Assembly: GCF_900110075.1 (NCBI RefSeq)
Contig: NZ_FOCJ01000001.1
Location: 434,001 to 498,000, forward strand
From: Paenibacillus sp. OV219
Lineage (GTDB): Bacteria > Bacillota > Bacilli > Paenibacillales > Paenibacillaceae
Direction of reading: 5' to 3'
Length of the DNA stretch: 64,000 nt
Both the position numbers and the translations under genes were made by a program. Of this stretch, positions 7,895 through 17,157 are shown piece by piece. Positions within the stretch are counted from its first letter, which is position 1, and each line of letters starts with the position of its first letter. A model generated the notes under the pieces. That model ran no database searches. It was not told the origin of the DNA and saw nothing but the letters and a program-made list of their open reading frames with translations.

Positions 7895-9214
7895 ATGAAG
7901 TCTATCAACCGCGTCCTGCGGCAAAATATTAAAAATAACCTATACAATGGCATTGCATGGTCGATTGGATTTAATTTCGTAACACCATTTATTCCAATTC
8001 TGGCAGCCAGGCTTGGCGCGTCGAACAATGATTATGCACTGTTATCTTCGGTGCCAGCCATTCTGACGATCTTGCTGACGTTCCCGGCCTCCATGTTGAT
8101 TGGAAGGTACAGGCAGCAGAAACGGATTATTTCCGGCATGATTCTGCTCAGCCGCTTCAGTTACCTGCTGCTGTTCTTCCTGCCTTACTGGCATGTATCG
8201 CCGATGGTTGCCTTGATTGCGCTCGTCAGTGCTTATAGTGCGACCAACACCATTATCGCGGTGTCCTATCAATCGATTATGGGCGAGATTATCCCGTCCA
8301 GCTATCGGAATAAGGTGTTCGCGCAGCGGAACTTATGGATTGGGATAACGGGTATGGTAACGGCGCTCGTGGCGGGATACGGGATTGACCACTTTGCCTA
8401 TCCATACGGGTTTCAAGCGGCGGTAGTTCTCGGTTTCATTGCTTCACTTATTGAAACCTGGTATTTCCATAAGCTGCGTATTCCGAGCGAGGAAGAGGCA
8501 GTAGCTGAGGTGAATGGCGAAATCATGGCAACTAATCAGCCATCTGAAGCGGAAGCCCGCACTGCTGTCATCAAACAGCGCTCGCGTTTATCGTTTAATC
8601 CTGTTCAGGCGTATCGGAAGATGTTCGAAGTCGGCGGCGGTTGGCCGTTCATCTTGTTTTGCGGCTGTGCGACTTTCTACACCTTCTCGTGGATGGCGGC
8701 TTGGCCCATGTATTCCAAACTGAAAGCGGACATTCTGCATGCGACTAATACGCAGATCAGCATCACTACTGTCGTCGGTTCCATCGGTTCCTTGCTCGCC
8801 TTCGGCTTGTGGGCAAAGTTGGCGGACCGGAGAGGGAATGGCTTCACGGTATTTGTCTCTTCGTTGGCACTTGGCCTGGCTCCATTCTGGTGGGCATATG
8901 CCCCTTCAATGAACTATGTCTATGTGTACGATTTTATAGGTGGCTTCGTCACAAGCGGCTTTCAACAGTCCATCTTCAATCGCCTACTCGAGATTGTCCC
9001 AGAAGAGACGCGGCATCCGGCTATATCGCTCTACACAACACTGTCCCAAATTTCTGCGATTTTCGCACCGCTTGTCGGCATGAGTCTTTTCACCTGGATC
9101 GATTACGTGCCAAGCATGATTTTAATAGGAATCATTCGCGTCGTTGGCGCACTGTGCTTCCTGTTCATTTTACTTCCGAAGCGAGAGAAACGTGTGACGA
9201 GAAGCTTGAATTAA
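7895..9214 (+). CDS. MFS transporter
   Basis: 439 residues with about 12 membrane segments, split by a basic cytoplasmic loop near residues 205-235. The A-motif region reads ASMLIGRYRQQKR after helix 2 and WAKLADRRG in the second half, the usual MFS loop motifs. The ATG at 7895 is preferred over the in-frame GTG at 7886 because GGAG lies eight bases upstream of it, giving MKSINRVLRQ as N-terminus. It is monocistronic with its own terminator. The substrate is not evident; drug or sugar export are both possible. Confidence 0.9.
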   Translation: MKSINRVLRQNIKNNLYNGIAWSIGFNFVTPFIPILAARLGASNNDYALLSSVPAILTILLTFPASMLIGRYRQQKRIISGMILLSRFSYLLLFFLPYWHVSPMVALIALVSAYSATNTIIAVSYQSIMGEIIPSSYRNKVFAQRNLWIGITGMVTALVAGYGIDHFAYPYGFQAAVVLGFIASLIETWYFHKLRIPSEEEAVAEVNGEIMATNQPSEAEARTAVIKQRSRLSFNPVQAYRKMFEVGGGWPFILFCGCATFYTFSWMAAWPMYSKLKADILHATNTQISITTVVGSIGSLLAFGLWAKLADRRGNGFTVFVSSLALGLAPFWWAYAPSMNYVYVYDFIGGFVTSGFQQSIFNRLLEIVPEETRHPAISLYTTLSQISAIFAPLVGMSLFTWIDYVPSMILIGIIRVVGALCFLFILLPKREKRVTRSLN

Positions 9215-9228
9215 TAGCCAAGGATAGG

Positions 9229-9262
9229 ACAGTCAGGAGCTTTTCTCCTGGCTGTTTTTTTA
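9229..9262 (+). terminator. Terminator after MFS gene
   Basis: ACAGTCAGGAG (9229-9239) pairs with CTCCTGGCTGT (9245-9255) through a G-U pair, followed by a long T-run. Confidence 0.9.
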
Positions 9263-9337
9263 TGCTTTAAGCGGTCAAACGGAAGCCGCAGACGAACAAT
9301 TCTGTGAAAATGTTAATGAAACTTGTGTAAAGAGCTG

Positions 9338-9346
9338 TGTTATAAT
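9338..9346 (+). promoter_or_regulatory. Extended -10 promoter for cell-wall hydrolase gene
   Basis: TGTTATAAT is an extended -10 (TGn plus a perfect TATAAT), 50 bases before the start codon. No good -35 is visible, which is normal for extended -10 promoters. Confidence 0.6.
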
Positions 9347-9396
9347 CTGGCAAGATGGTTTTGCAGCTCAAACCAAACGCCATCAAGGAGGTACAC

Positions 9397-10392
9397 ATGA
9401 TTAAAGCAATCAAGCCTGTTAAAGGGCTTCTTATCGCAATGATTCTGGGGTTACTTCTTAGTTGTACGATGTCGCTCTCCATTGCAGGAGCACAGGAAGC
9501 TGATTCTGATCAATCTGTATCCGTTCAAGTGAATGGCAAGCAGGTACTGTTATCTAAGCAGGCAACAGTCATTAATGGAAGAACTTATGTACCGGCCGCT
9601 CGCATTGCGAAGCTGCTAGGAGCATCCGTAAACTGGAATAATAACGATGAAGAATTAACGATACATACGGCATTAAGCGATGAGATTGTAATCGGAAACC
9701 GCGTCCCGGTCGTTTATTTCAATGACGTCCGTTATCGGATGGACGCGCTTCCAATATTGAAGGACGACAGACTGTATTTGCCGGTGCGCCAACTGGCAGA
9801 TATGCTGCATTCAGACGTTACGGTAGACGCGCAATCGGACACCGTTGAGCTGGCATTGGCACAGCCTGCGTTTGTAAGTGAAGAGAAGGGCCTGGGTGAA
9901 ATCAGTATTGAAGCCGGCATAAGCAAGGCACAACTGCTGAAGCGCAACGGACTGAGCAGCGAAGCAGAAGCGCCTGTTGGCACGAAGCTCAAGGTTGTTA
10001 TCCCTTCTTTCTTCAGCAAGCCTGCGGCTGCTTACACCCAATCGGATCTTATGCTGCTTGCGAAGATTACGATGGTGGAATCGGGCTATGAATCGTATGA
10101 AGGTCAGCTTGCGCTGGCGAATGTCATTCTGAATCGGGTGAAGGATACGAGATTCCCAGATTCGATCAAGGAAGTTATCTATTCAGGCAGACAGTTCCCG
10201 CCGGCTCATAACGGTATGCTCGATAACAGCACCCCGCATGCAAGAGCGCTGCGCGCTGCGAAGGATGCGCTGAATGGACGTAACAATATCAGTGAGGCCG
10301 TCTATTTCTACAATCCAGAAGTGACGAGAGGGTCTTTCTGGTCGAGCCTTGAGGTCGTTGTGAAGATCGGCCATCATAGCTTTGCTAAATAA
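9397..10392 (+). CDS. Secreted SleB-type cell-wall hydrolase with stalk and LysM-like domains
   Basis: 331 residues. A signal peptide (1-~33, hydrophobic core LLIAMILGLLL, cleavage after AGA) is followed by a copper-amine-oxidase-N-like stalk domain (~42-155; VNGKQVLLSKQATVINGRTY). A degenerate LysM-like stretch comes next (~168-205; ISIEAGISKAQLLKRNGL, GTKLKVVIPS), then a C-terminal Hydrolase_2/SleB domain (~215-331; TMVESGYESYEGQLALANVI, AVYFYNP). Glu228 aligns with the catalytic Glu of SleB lytic transglycosylases. It should cleave peptidoglycan outside the membrane, possibly spore cortex. The ATG at 9397 follows AAGGAGG; an upstream in-frame codon at 9355 has no ribosome site. Confidence 0.9.
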   Translation: MIKAIKPVKGLLIAMILGLLLSCTMSLSIAGAQEADSDQSVSVQVNGKQVLLSKQATVINGRTYVPAARIAKLLGASVNWNNNDEELTIHTALSDEIVIGNRVPVVYFNDVRYRMDALPILKDDRLYLPVRQLADMLHSDVTVDAQSDTVELALAQPAFVSEEKGLGEISIEAGISKAQLLKRNGLSSEAEAPVGTKLKVVIPSFFSKPAAAYTQSDLMLLAKITMVESGYESYEGQLALANVILNRVKDTRFPDSIKEVIYSGRQFPPAHNGMLDNSTPHARALRAAKDALNGRNNISEAVYFYNPEVTRGSFWSSLEVVVKIGHHSFAK

Positions 10393-10400
10393 TGGATTAG

Positions 10401-10433
10401 AGTCCGCGATTGAACTATTCGCGGGCTTTTTTT
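10401..10433 (+). terminator. Terminator after SleB-like gene
   Basis: AGTCCGCGA pairs with TCGCGGGCT (10419-10427), followed by TTTTTT. Confidence 0.88.
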
Positions 10434-10524
10434 ATTTGCAGTTGGAATGTCAGAAGTGGTGCAGCAGAGTTTGTCGCACCTTGTCTAAAATCTAGTAATC
10501 TTTGGTTTTTTCCGCCTCATTATC

Positions 10525-10533
10525 TGGTATAAT
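10525..10533 (+). promoter_or_regulatory. Extended -10 promoter for DHH gene
   Basis: TGGTATAAT matches the extended -10 consensus exactly and sits 46 bases before the start codon; the -35 region is only T-rich. Confidence 0.6.
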
Positions 10534-10579
10534 AGTCCTGTTATTGGCGTGATAGAATTACTTAGTGGGGGCGAACATG

Positions 10580-11491
10580 ATGAGGCTCGTTACGAGAAGC
10601 GATTTCGACGGATTGGTGACGGCGGTACTGCTTAGAAAGCTTGGTATGATCGATGAGATGAAGTTCGTGCATCCTAAAGATATGCAGGATGGTACAATTG
10701 AAATTACGAAGAACGATATATTAACGAACATTCCATTCGTTCCAGGCTGCGGCCTATGGTTCGACCACCACGCCAGCGAGCTGAAGCGGTCACAGGAAGA
10801 GAAGTTTGAATACGAAGGTGAGATTCGCATTGCAGATAGCGCGGCGCGAGTCGTTTATGAATATTATGGCGGCCGGGACAAGTTTGGTCCGTTCTTCGAC
10901 AGCATGATGGAGGGCGTAGACAAGGCGGATGCGGCAAAATTCAGTAAGGACGATATTTTGCAGCCGGCAGGTTGGGATTTGCTGTCCTTCATTATGGATT
11001 CCCGTACGGGCCTTGGCCGTTATCGCGATTTCCGGATCAGCAACTATCAGCTCATGGAGAAGCTTGTTGGCCTATGCTTGGAGCAGTCGCTTGATCACAT
11101 CATGCAGGATGAAGATGTGTTGCAGAGGGTTGAGCGGTACTACGAGCTGGATGTGCTATTCCGTGAGATGCTTACCAAGCATACACGAATTGAGGGCCAT
11201 GCAATTGTGACGGATCTTAGAGGTGTAGAGCCAATTTATCCGGGCAATCGGTTCCTTATTTACGCGCTCTTCCCTGAGCAAAATGTTTCCTTATGGATTG
11301 TTGACGGCTTCCAGAAGCAGAACTGTGCGATTGCGTGCGGTCACAGCATCGTGAACCGGACCTGTGACGTTTCGGTCGGATATTTGATGCGCGCGTATGG
11401 TGGCGGCGGGCACGAAGCGGCAGGAACATGCCAAGTGCCGTATGACCAAGCGGATGAGACGATCGCAGCGATTATCAAGCAATTCAACTAA
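10580..11491 (+). CDS. DHH/DHHA1-family phosphoesterase
   Basis: About 303 residues. The N-terminus MRLVTRSDFDGLVTAVLL carries the DFDG metal motif, and WFDHHASE the DHH motif. The C-terminal GYLMRAYGGGGHEAAGTCQV is the glycine-rich DHHA1 substrate-binding motif. The family contains oligoribonucleases (NrnA), cyclic dinucleotide phosphodiesterases and exopolyphosphatases; this soluble form has no CBS, GGDEF or membrane part, so it is not GdpP. A phosphodiester or polyphosphate hydrolase is expected. Two ATGs (10577, 10580) are possible; the second has the better distance from the GGGG ribosome site. It is monocistronic. Confidence 0.88.
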   Translation: MRLVTRSDFDGLVTAVLLRKLGMIDEMKFVHPKDMQDGTIEITKNDILTNIPFVPGCGLWFDHHASELKRSQEEKFEYEGEIRIADSAARVVYEYYGGRDKFGPFFDSMMEGVDKADAAKFSKDDILQPAGWDLLSFIMDSRTGLGRYRDFRISNYQLMEKLVGLCLEQSLDHIMQDEDVLQRVERYYELDVLFREMLTKHTRIEGHAIVTDLRGVEPIYPGNRFLIYALFPEQNVSLWIVDGFQKQNCAIACGHSIVNRTCDVSVGYLMRAYGGGGHEAAGTCQVPYDQADETIAAIIKQFN

Positions 11492-11496
11492 TAGAA

Positions 11497-11540
11497 ATCC
11501 CGCTCGAAGCAGGTTCGCTTGCACGAGCGGGATTATTTTT
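11497..11540. terminator. Bidirectional terminator, DHH gene / 4-Cys gene
   Basis: ATCCCGCTCG (11497-11506) pairs perfectly with CGAGCGGGAT (11524-11533), followed by TTATTTTTTT. It lies between convergent genes; the right arm touches the stop codon of the minus-strand gene. Confidence 0.85.
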
Positions 11541-11742
11541 TTGCGCTGCTTTGCGGCGGCTTCGTCATCGACTTCGGTTCGAAGTTCATGCATGGCTTGC
11601 CGGAGGAGGAGAGGACGGCGGCGCTTGGCATCGCGGACCCTTTGAATTTGAAAGCTTTACAGCCTCTTGGATAGTTCTTATCCCAAGTGATGTAGAAATG
11701 GCGACATTTCATACAGTCGATACGTGTTTGCTCGGTTGTCAT
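11533..11742 (-). CDS. Small four-cysteine protein, probable zinc-binding
   Basis: 69 residues. The pattern DCMKCRHFYITWDKNYPRGC, then FKFK, MPS and SSGKPCMNFEPK gives Cys10-x2-Cys13-x14-Cys28 and Cys51, a conserved small-domain layout seen in many bacteria and often annotated, probably wrongly, as uracil-DNA glycosylase. Four cysteines suggest a zinc ribbon-like fold. The C-terminus is basic (KSMTKPPQSSAKK). AGGAGT precedes the ATG. Function is unknown; the neighbours give no clue. The conserved family look makes it a real gene despite its size. Confidence 0.75.
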   Translation of the reverse strand: MTTEQTRIDCMKCRHFYITWDKNYPRGCKAFKFKGSAMPSAAVLSSSGKPCMNFEPKSMTKPPQSSAKK

Positions 11743-11804
11743 GTTACTAATACTCCTTTGCTGCTACTGCTGCTGTACGCTATGATGCTTGGAAACAGAC
11801 GAAG

Positions 11805-12278
11805 CTAGAGCTTCAATAGCATTTTATATATACTAATTCTACTCGTATGAAGCCCTTCATGATAGTAGGCAAAGCCTGCAAACTCGCCGATCGTTTCCAT
11901 TGTAAAGCCAGAAGGGGTTGTGAGTGGCGCGATCGCCTGCTCGTGGAAACGTCCTTCCAGTGCGGAGCGAATGCGGCCCGGCTGCTCGCGGAGCATCTCT
12001 AGCAGCTCAGCCAGTGAAGGAGTCGGCTGATCGGCCCAGCTTAGCGGCGAAGTGCCGTTGCCGAACAGCTCGGCAAAGTGCGGAGGAAGCTCGAGAGGCA
12101 AGCCTGCTGAACGGAACGTTGCCCGCTCGTGCACGGTGTATATATGCCCCAGATGCCAGAGGATGTGGTTACGGAATCCTTCTGGAATTTGTAGCGCGGC
12201 GTCTTCATTGATACTCTCTGCGACCTTCAGCGTACTTACCCGGGCAAAAGCTATTTGGTTCAAAATAATTTGTTCCAT
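11805..12278 (-). CDS. DinB-family (four-helix bundle) protein
   Basis: 157 residues from the ATG at 12278, which has AGGAGA ten bases upstream; a longer reading to 12338 lacks a ribosome site. Helical, with WHLGHIYTVHE near the middle and AYYHEGLHTSRI near the end. These supply the His residues of the metal triad typical of DinB/YfiT proteins. Members include thiol-dependent transferases (bacillithiol S-transferases) and stress proteins. A bacillithiol-linked detoxification role is possible in a Firmicute, but no substrate can be read. It stands alone on the minus strand. Confidence 0.85.
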   Translation of the reverse strand: MEQIILNQIAFARVSTLKVAESINEDAALQIPEGFRNHILWHLGHIYTVHERATFRSAGLPLELPPHFAELFGNGTSPLSWADQPTPSLAELLEMLREQPGRIRSALEGRFHEQAIAPLTTPSGFTMETIGEFAGFAYYHEGLHTSRISIYKMLLKL

Positions 12279-12470
12279 TGCATGAATCTCTCCTTCTCTC
12301 CAATTCGCGATTCTTCTCTCATTATATCGTAAAAGCAATAATGATTTTCATTGTTCATTAGAATATTGTTTGCTATTATGAATGGGAATCTAGTGGAAAA
12401 ATTTGCCGAAAGATAGGTCGGAATGACTACAACATAGATAATAGCAGATCACCAACCTAGCCATTTCTTC

Positions 12471-12503
12471 AACCAGGTGACAAGTCTTACTCGTCATCTG
12501 GTT
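12471..12503 (+). other. Stem-loop in long leader upstream of chemoreceptor gene
   Basis: Inside the 340-base gene-free stretch 12279-12618, AACCAGGTGAC pairs with GTCATCTGGTT (12493-12503) through one G-U pair over an 11-base loop, followed by TATTTCG. It may be a terminator or attenuator in the leader of the chemoreceptor gene. GCCGAAAG at 12405-12412 resembles a sigma-D -10 (GCCGATAA), but the expected -35 TAAA is not there. I could not match any known riboswitch. Confidence 0.45.
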
Positions 12504-12618
12504 TATTTCGTTTGCATAATGGGAGAGGGGGACTATCCTAGAAATTCCGAGCGACAGCAACACGAGAGTTAACGCAAGTGGACAACGATGAATCCAACTT
12601 TGACAACGAGGTGAGCTT

Positions 12619-14541
12619 GTGAATTTGAAGCGAAAGTTCCAATTCTCCAACATAGCGAATACGCTAGCGATATTGCTGTTTATTTTTATTTTTGCGATAT
12701 TCTCCATATTAGGGACCGTTATTTATAGCAGTACACGCAGCGTCATTGTTCATCAGCAAGAGCAGATGATTGAGGCGAAGACGCAAGCAATCGTCGATCA
12801 AATCGATGCCCTCTTCAAGGAGAAGGGCAGTATCGTCAAGCAGATGGCGACGAATTCGCTGTTTCTCAATTATGTCGAGACGACACCTGGTCTTGCGCAA
12901 GCGAAATCATCAACTTACGCAGCAGAGACAGAGCGTACGCTCATGTCGATCTTCAAGACTGACTCGAATTTGGCAGATACATGGGTCGCTAACATAGCAG
13001 GCAATATGTGGCTCGAGCATGACGGCTTAACGAACAAGTCGGACTTCGATATGAAGAGCCGTCCTTGGTTTAAGCCGGCGTTAGAGGCGAACGGACTGTA
13101 TTACTCGGACCCTTACGTCGATCAAGTAAGCGGCAATGTGCTCTTCGGTATTTTCTATCCGATCAAGGATGCAAAGGATCAGGTTGTCGGCTTTACGGCT
13201 GCTGACATTGCAATGAAAGATATGCCGGCTATTATGCAGAGCTACACGCTCGGTGAGACTGGCTATTCCTTCTTGCTCTCGAAGACGGGTGATATTCTTT
13301 ACCATCCAGACAAGGATAAAGTGCTTAAGGAGAAGCTAAACGAGAGCAAAGGCGATATGGGTGAGGTCGGTAAGAAAATGGTAGCAGGCGAATCCGGGCT
13401 GCAGCTGGTCGACGACAATGGCGTGAAGCGATATGTCGGCTACGCGACAAGCAAAGAAACCGGATGGTCGGTCGGTCTTACCATTACCGAGAAAGAAGCG
13501 ATGGGCGATTTCAACAATGTCACGTATATGACGTTTGGCGGCTTTGCGGTTAGTCTTGTCGTGCTTGTCTTCATTACTTATATTACGCTGCGGTACATGC
13601 TTCGGAATATTCCACAGCTACTGGCGAAGCTCAAGCTTATTGAGAATGGCGATTTGACAGTGCAATTCGATCTGAAATCGAAGAATGAAATCGGTCAAAT
13701 CTCCCAAGGGCTCGCTAGCATGGTGCAGCAAATTTATAAAATGATTGCAACCGTTACGAGCACCTCGCAGAGCGTAACGAGCGGTGCAGCTGAAATATCG
13801 GCAACGACTGAGGAAGTTGCCAAAGGCAGTATGAATCAGGCGGAGTCGGCGCAGACTGCATCCGAGCTGATGAAGGTGTTGACGAATACGGTAAGTATCG
13901 TCTCAAGCAGAGCGCAGGAAGCGGTTGAGCTGACGAAGAAAACGAACCAAGGCGCGGTCGCCGGCGGTGATGCCGTTCGCACGACGATCAGCAGCATGGA
14001 CCGGTTATCGAATCAGATGTCTGAGCTGGAGAAGGATTCGAGCCGAATTGGCAATATCATTCAAGTCATCAACGATATCGCTGAGCAGACGAATCTGCTG
14101 GCGTTGAATGCTGCGATAGAAGCGGCACGGGCTGGCGAGCAGGGAAGAGGCTTCGCGGTCGTCGCCGATGAGGTGCGCAAGCTGGCGGAACGAAGCGGCG
14201 AAGCGACCAAGCAGATCGTCACGATCATTACGAGCATGCAGCACAGTACCCAAGAGAGTGTTCGCGCGGTTGCCGAGACGGCTACCTTGTCACAGCAGAC
14301 AGGACGAGAGCTCGATAACATAGTGCGTATGGTGGGCGAAGTCGCAAAGCAATCCGAAGAGATCGCACGCGCGAGCCATGGGCAATCTATGCAATCGATG
14401 GAGGTTATGAAGGAGATTGAGTCGATTGCAGCAGTCAGCGAACAAGCGGCAGCAGCGGCGGAGCAGACAGCGAGCTCGTCCCAATCCTTGACGTCTATTG
14501 CGCAAGTGTTGAACGATACGGTAACGAAATTCCGTTTGTAA
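12619..14541 (+). CDS. Methyl-accepting chemotaxis protein (dCache sensor)
   Basis: 640 residues. TM1 spans ~12-35 ([20 protein letters not shown]). A dCache-type extracellular sensor (~36-300) has [19 protein letters not shown] and [14 protein letters not shown]2 is ~305-327 ([18 protein letters not shown]), with a HAMP (~328-385) after it and the signalling bundle (~400-640) with the invariant tip [20 protein letters not shown]. It starts with GTG after GAGGTGAG. It should sense a small extracellular ligand and steer CheA; dCache receptors often bind amino acids or carboxylates, but the ligand is unknown. No C-terminal CheR tether is present. A strong terminator follows. Confidence 0.95.
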   Translation: MNLKRKFQFSNIANTLAILLFIFIFAIFSILGTVIYSSTRSVIVHQQEQMIEAKTQAIVDQIDALFKEKGSIVKQMATNSLFLNYVETTPGLAQAKSSTYAAETERTLMSIFKTDSNLADTWVANIAGNMWLEHDGLTNKSDFDMKSRPWFKPALEANGLYYSDPYVDQVSGNVLFGIFYPIKDAKDQVVGFTAADIAMKDMPAIMQSYTLGETGYSFLLSKTGDILYHPDKDKVLKEKLNESKGDMGEVGKKMVAGESGLQLVDDNGVKRYVGYATSKETGWSVGLTITEKEAMGDFNNVTYMTFGGFAVSLVVLVFITYITLRYMLRNIPQLLAKLKLIENGDLTVQFDLKSKNEIGQISQGLASMVQQIYKMIATVTSTSQSVTSGAAEISATTEEVAKGSMNQAESAQTASELMKVLTNTVSIVSSRAQEAVELTKKTNQGAVAGGDAVRTTISSMDRLSNQMSELEKDSSRIGNIIQVINDIAEQTNLLALNAAIEAARAGEQGRGFAVVADEVRKLAERSGEATKQIVTIITSMQHSTQESVRAVAETATLSQQTGRELDNIVRMVGEVAKQSEEIARASHGQSMQSMEVMKEIESIAAVSEQAAAAAEQTASSSQSLTSIAQVLNDTVTKFRL

Positions 14542-14570
14542 TGAAAGGGATTCGATGACTTAAGCAGAAG

Positions 14571-14597
14571 GTCCACGATTTCGATCGTGGGCTTTTT
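14571..14597 (+). terminator. Terminator after chemoreceptor gene
   Basis: GTCCACGAT, tetraloop TTCG (stable UUCG type), ATCGTGGGC (14584-14592), then TTTTT. Confidence 0.92.
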
Positions 14598-14660
14598 GTG
14601 TTATTTTGGATATAAAATACAGTGTACAGCTTAAGTCTGTTGAGCGATGGAGGGTTAACG

Positions 14661-16049
14661 ATGCAGAAGAGCTTGATTGGCATAACGTCGGAGTCGACAG
14701 AGAGGACGCCAGCTGCTGCGATGGGGATCTCGATCGGTATTATTGGTACCTCTCAGCTTGTCGGCCGGATATTACAGGTGGTGAAGGCATTCCCTTCTTT
14801 TCGCCCGATTCCGATGGTTTATGAACAGGACATGGAAGCGCCAGTGTTGGCGCAGCAGCTCGGTGATACCGTAGAAGTGCTGCTCGCTTCAGGCCCGGTT
14901 CCATATAATCGTATACGTGAAGAAGCGGATATCCAGGTGGCGCTGCATTATGTGCCTTTGACAGATACGGGGTTCTACCGTGCGCTGTTCCGCTTGAAAA
15001 ATACAGTCGGCGGTTCGGAGAGAAGATTGCGGATCTCGATAGATACGTTAAGCAAGCAGATGGTACAGAAGTCACTCAGCGAAATTAACGAGTCGCTTAC
15101 TGAAGTGGTTTACTATGAAGGACCGGACTATGCCTCGAAGGAGCAGTTGATTGCCTATCATCAGGGGCGATATGAGTCGGGTTCCTGCAATGCGGCGCTG
15201 ACAGCGGATGAATCGGTGGCGCGCGAGTTGACGGCGCTCGCGATCCCGAATGAGTGGATCATACCGACCGATCAGAACATTACAGTAGCGTTGGAGCGGG
15301 CGCTGCTCTCGACGGAAACGCGCCAGAGCCGGGAAGCACAGGTCGTCGTCGGGCTCGTCAATATAGATCAGTTCGAGAAACGAATCCATGTACATATGTC
15401 CGAGCATGAAGTTCAGAAGCTGAAGCTTGACATTCACCGGATGCTGCTCGACTATGTCGAATCGCTAGACGGGTATTTGACGCCGCTCGGCGGGGATGAA
15501 TATCTGTTCTTTACGACGCGAGGCATCTTCGAACGGGTTACAGGTGGCTATAAGAAGATTTCGCTTGGCAAAAGCATCTATCAGAAGTTTGGGCTGTCGC
15601 TAAGCATCGGCGTGGGCTTCGGTCGTTCGGCGAATGAAGCGGGCACGCATGCCCGTATCGCGCTGCGCAAGTCGAAAGAAGCGGGCGGAGACACATGCTT
15701 CATTGTGGGGGAGGATAAAACAGTGATCGGGCCGCTCGCGATGGCGGATTCGCTGGAATTCGCCTTGTCACTTACCGATGCGGGGCTGCTAAAGAAAGCA
15801 GAGGATGCCGGTATGACTTCAGGCTACCTTAGCAAGCTGATGGCTCAGGTGGCGCGAACTGGAAAGACCGATTACATGGTGCATGAGCTGGCGGCGATTA
15901 TGGACATTAGCGTAAGAAGCACACACCGTTTGCTGCTCCAGTGGATGGACCATAGCTTAGTTGCAATCGCAGGAGTCGAGAAGGTGCCGAAGGGCAGACC
16001 GCGCCAAGTTTTCCGATTGACGTTTTTGCGGGATAAGGCGGGGATTTAA
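14661..16049 (+). CDS. PrpR-like sensor / GGDEF-like / winged-helix transcription regulator
   Basis: 462 residues from the ATG at 14661, nine bases after GGAGGG. The N-terminal ~180 residues (ISIGIIGTSQLVGRILQVVK; later CNAALTADESVARELTALAI) resemble the PrpR_N-type receptor domain that senses small metabolites. The middle (~215-355) is GGDEF-like: VVGLVNIDQ, then LTPLGGDEYLFF and LSLSIGVGFGRSANEAGTHA. The signature is GGDEY, and the usual DLDxFK-type stretch is poor, so it may bind GTP or a nucleotide without making c-di-GMP. The C-terminus (~400-455; ELAAIMDISVRSTHRLLLQW) is a helix-turn-helix. This is a one-component regulator. It lies 88 bases before the epimerase and DapA-like genes, its likely targets. 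Confidence 0.7.
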   Translation: MQKSLIGITSESTERTPAAAMGISIGIIGTSQLVGRILQVVKAFPSFRPIPMVYEQDMEAPVLAQQLGDTVEVLLASGPVPYNRIREEADIQVALHYVPLTDTGFYRALFRLKNTVGGSERRLRISIDTLSKQMVQKSLSEINESLTEVVYYEGPDYASKEQLIAYHQGRYESGSCNAALTADESVARELTALAIPNEWIIPTDQNITVALERALLSTETRQSREAQVVVGLVNIDQFEKRIHVHMSEHEVQKLKLDIHRMLLDYVESLDGYLTPLGGDEYLFFTTRGIFERVTGGYKKISLGKSIYQKFGLSLSIGVGFGRSANEAGTHARIALRKSKEAGGDTCFIVGEDKTVIGPLAMADSLEFALSLTDAGLLKKAEDAGMTSGYLSKLMAQVARTGKTDYMVHELAAIMDISVRSTHRLLLQWMDHSLVAIAGVEKVPKGRPRQVFRLTFLRDKAGI

Positions 16050-16137
16050 AGTCAATTTAAAGATTTGTCTTTTAATGATCTCACCCTCTAAGATGGAAGG
16101 AGAACTTATACCTATTCATGGAGGGGGAGCATGAGGC

Positions 16138-17154
16138 ATGCGGACGATTGAGGAGCTGGAGGCGAAGCTGGCGGAACCGTCGGAGGCGTTGATCCGGGAC
16201 GTAAGGGAGATCAAGGGAGATATACTGCTGCTCGGTATCGGCGGAAAAATGGGACCAAGCCTCGCGCGGCTGCTGCTGAACGCCATTCGTGTGGCAGGTG
16301 TGGACAAACGTGTTATCGGCGTGTCCCGATTCTCGGAGCCGGGACTGCAAGCACAGCTGGAGGCAGATGGCGTGGAGACAATCGCCTGCGATCTGTTAGA
16401 CGATGAGTCGCTTCAAGCCCTTCCAGATGCGCCGAACGTCATCTATATGGCTGGTACCAAATTCGGCACCACCGGGAACGAGTCATTCACATGGGCGATG
16501 AATGCGTACCTTCCGGGCCGAGTCGCCGAGAAGTACTGCAATTCCCGCATCGTCGTGTTCTCATCCGGTAACGTCTATCCATTCACGCCGGTTGGTTATG
16601 GCGGAGCAAACGAATCGGTACCGCCTTCACCTGTTGGGGAATATGGGCAATCGTGCTTGGGACGGGAGAGGGTATTCGAGCATTTTTCCAAACGAAACGG
16701 AACCCCAATGCTGATCTACCGGCTCAACTATGCAATAGATATGCGGTATGGCGTATTGCTCGAGCTAGCACGATCAGTGAAAACGAACAAACCGATCAAC
16801 TTGACGATGGGCTACGCCAATGTCATCTGGCAAGGTGATGCGAACGAGATTGCGATTCGCTCTTTGATCGCCTGCGAAGCACCTGCCGCTTACATGAACG
16901 TTACGGGACCGGAGACCGTTTCGGTCCGCTGGGCGGCAGAGGAATTTGGCAAGCGGTTTGGCGTGCAACCGGTATTCGAAGGTATTGAAGCAAGTGATGC
17001 GTTGCTGAACAATGCGGCGAAATGCCAGCAACGATTCGGCTATCCGCGGGTGTCCTTGCTGCAAATGATAGATTGGGTGGCGGAATGGGTAGAAGCGGGC
17101 GGAGCGACGCTCAATAAACCGACGCACTTCGGGGAGCGAAAGGGGAAGTTTTAA
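16138..17154 (+). CDS. NAD-dependent epimerase/dehydratase-family protein
   Basis: 338 residues. An extended SDR with the nucleotide loop degraded to LLGIGGKMGPSLARLLL instead of GxxGxxG. VIYMAGTKFG and VVFSSGNVYPF are equivalents of the family core, followed by EYGQSCLGRERVFEHFS; here the YxxxK motif is replaced (YGQSCLG), so the catalytic Tyr/Lys pair is not intact. NAD binding is likely but the activity may not be a standard epimerisation. ATG 16138 follows a GGAGGGGG ribosome site. The gene is three bases from the DapA-like gene, so both are one transcript, possibly acting in order on a sugar acid. Confidence 0.85.
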   Translation: MRTIEELEAKLAEPSEALIRDVREIKGDILLLGIGGKMGPSLARLLLNAIRVAGVDKRVIGVSRFSEPGLQAQLEADGVETIACDLLDDESLQALPDAPNVIYMAGTKFGTTGNESFTWAMNAYLPGRVAEKYCNSRIVVFSSGNVYPFTPVGYGGANESVPPSPVGEYGQSCLGRERVFEHFSKRNGTPMLIYRLNYAIDMRYGVLLELARSVKTNKPINLTMGYANVIWQGDANEIAIRSLIACEAPAAYMNVTGPETVSVRWAAEEFGKRFGVQPVFEGIEASDALLNNAAKCQQRFGYPRVSLLQMIDWVAEWVEAGGATLNKPTHFGERKGKF

Positions 17155-17157
17155 CCA

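Noticed and set aside
12360-12618. c-di-GMP riboswitch upstream of the chemoreceptor
   Set aside because: CGAAAG occurs, but the rest of the c-di-GMP-I or -II core could not be placed.
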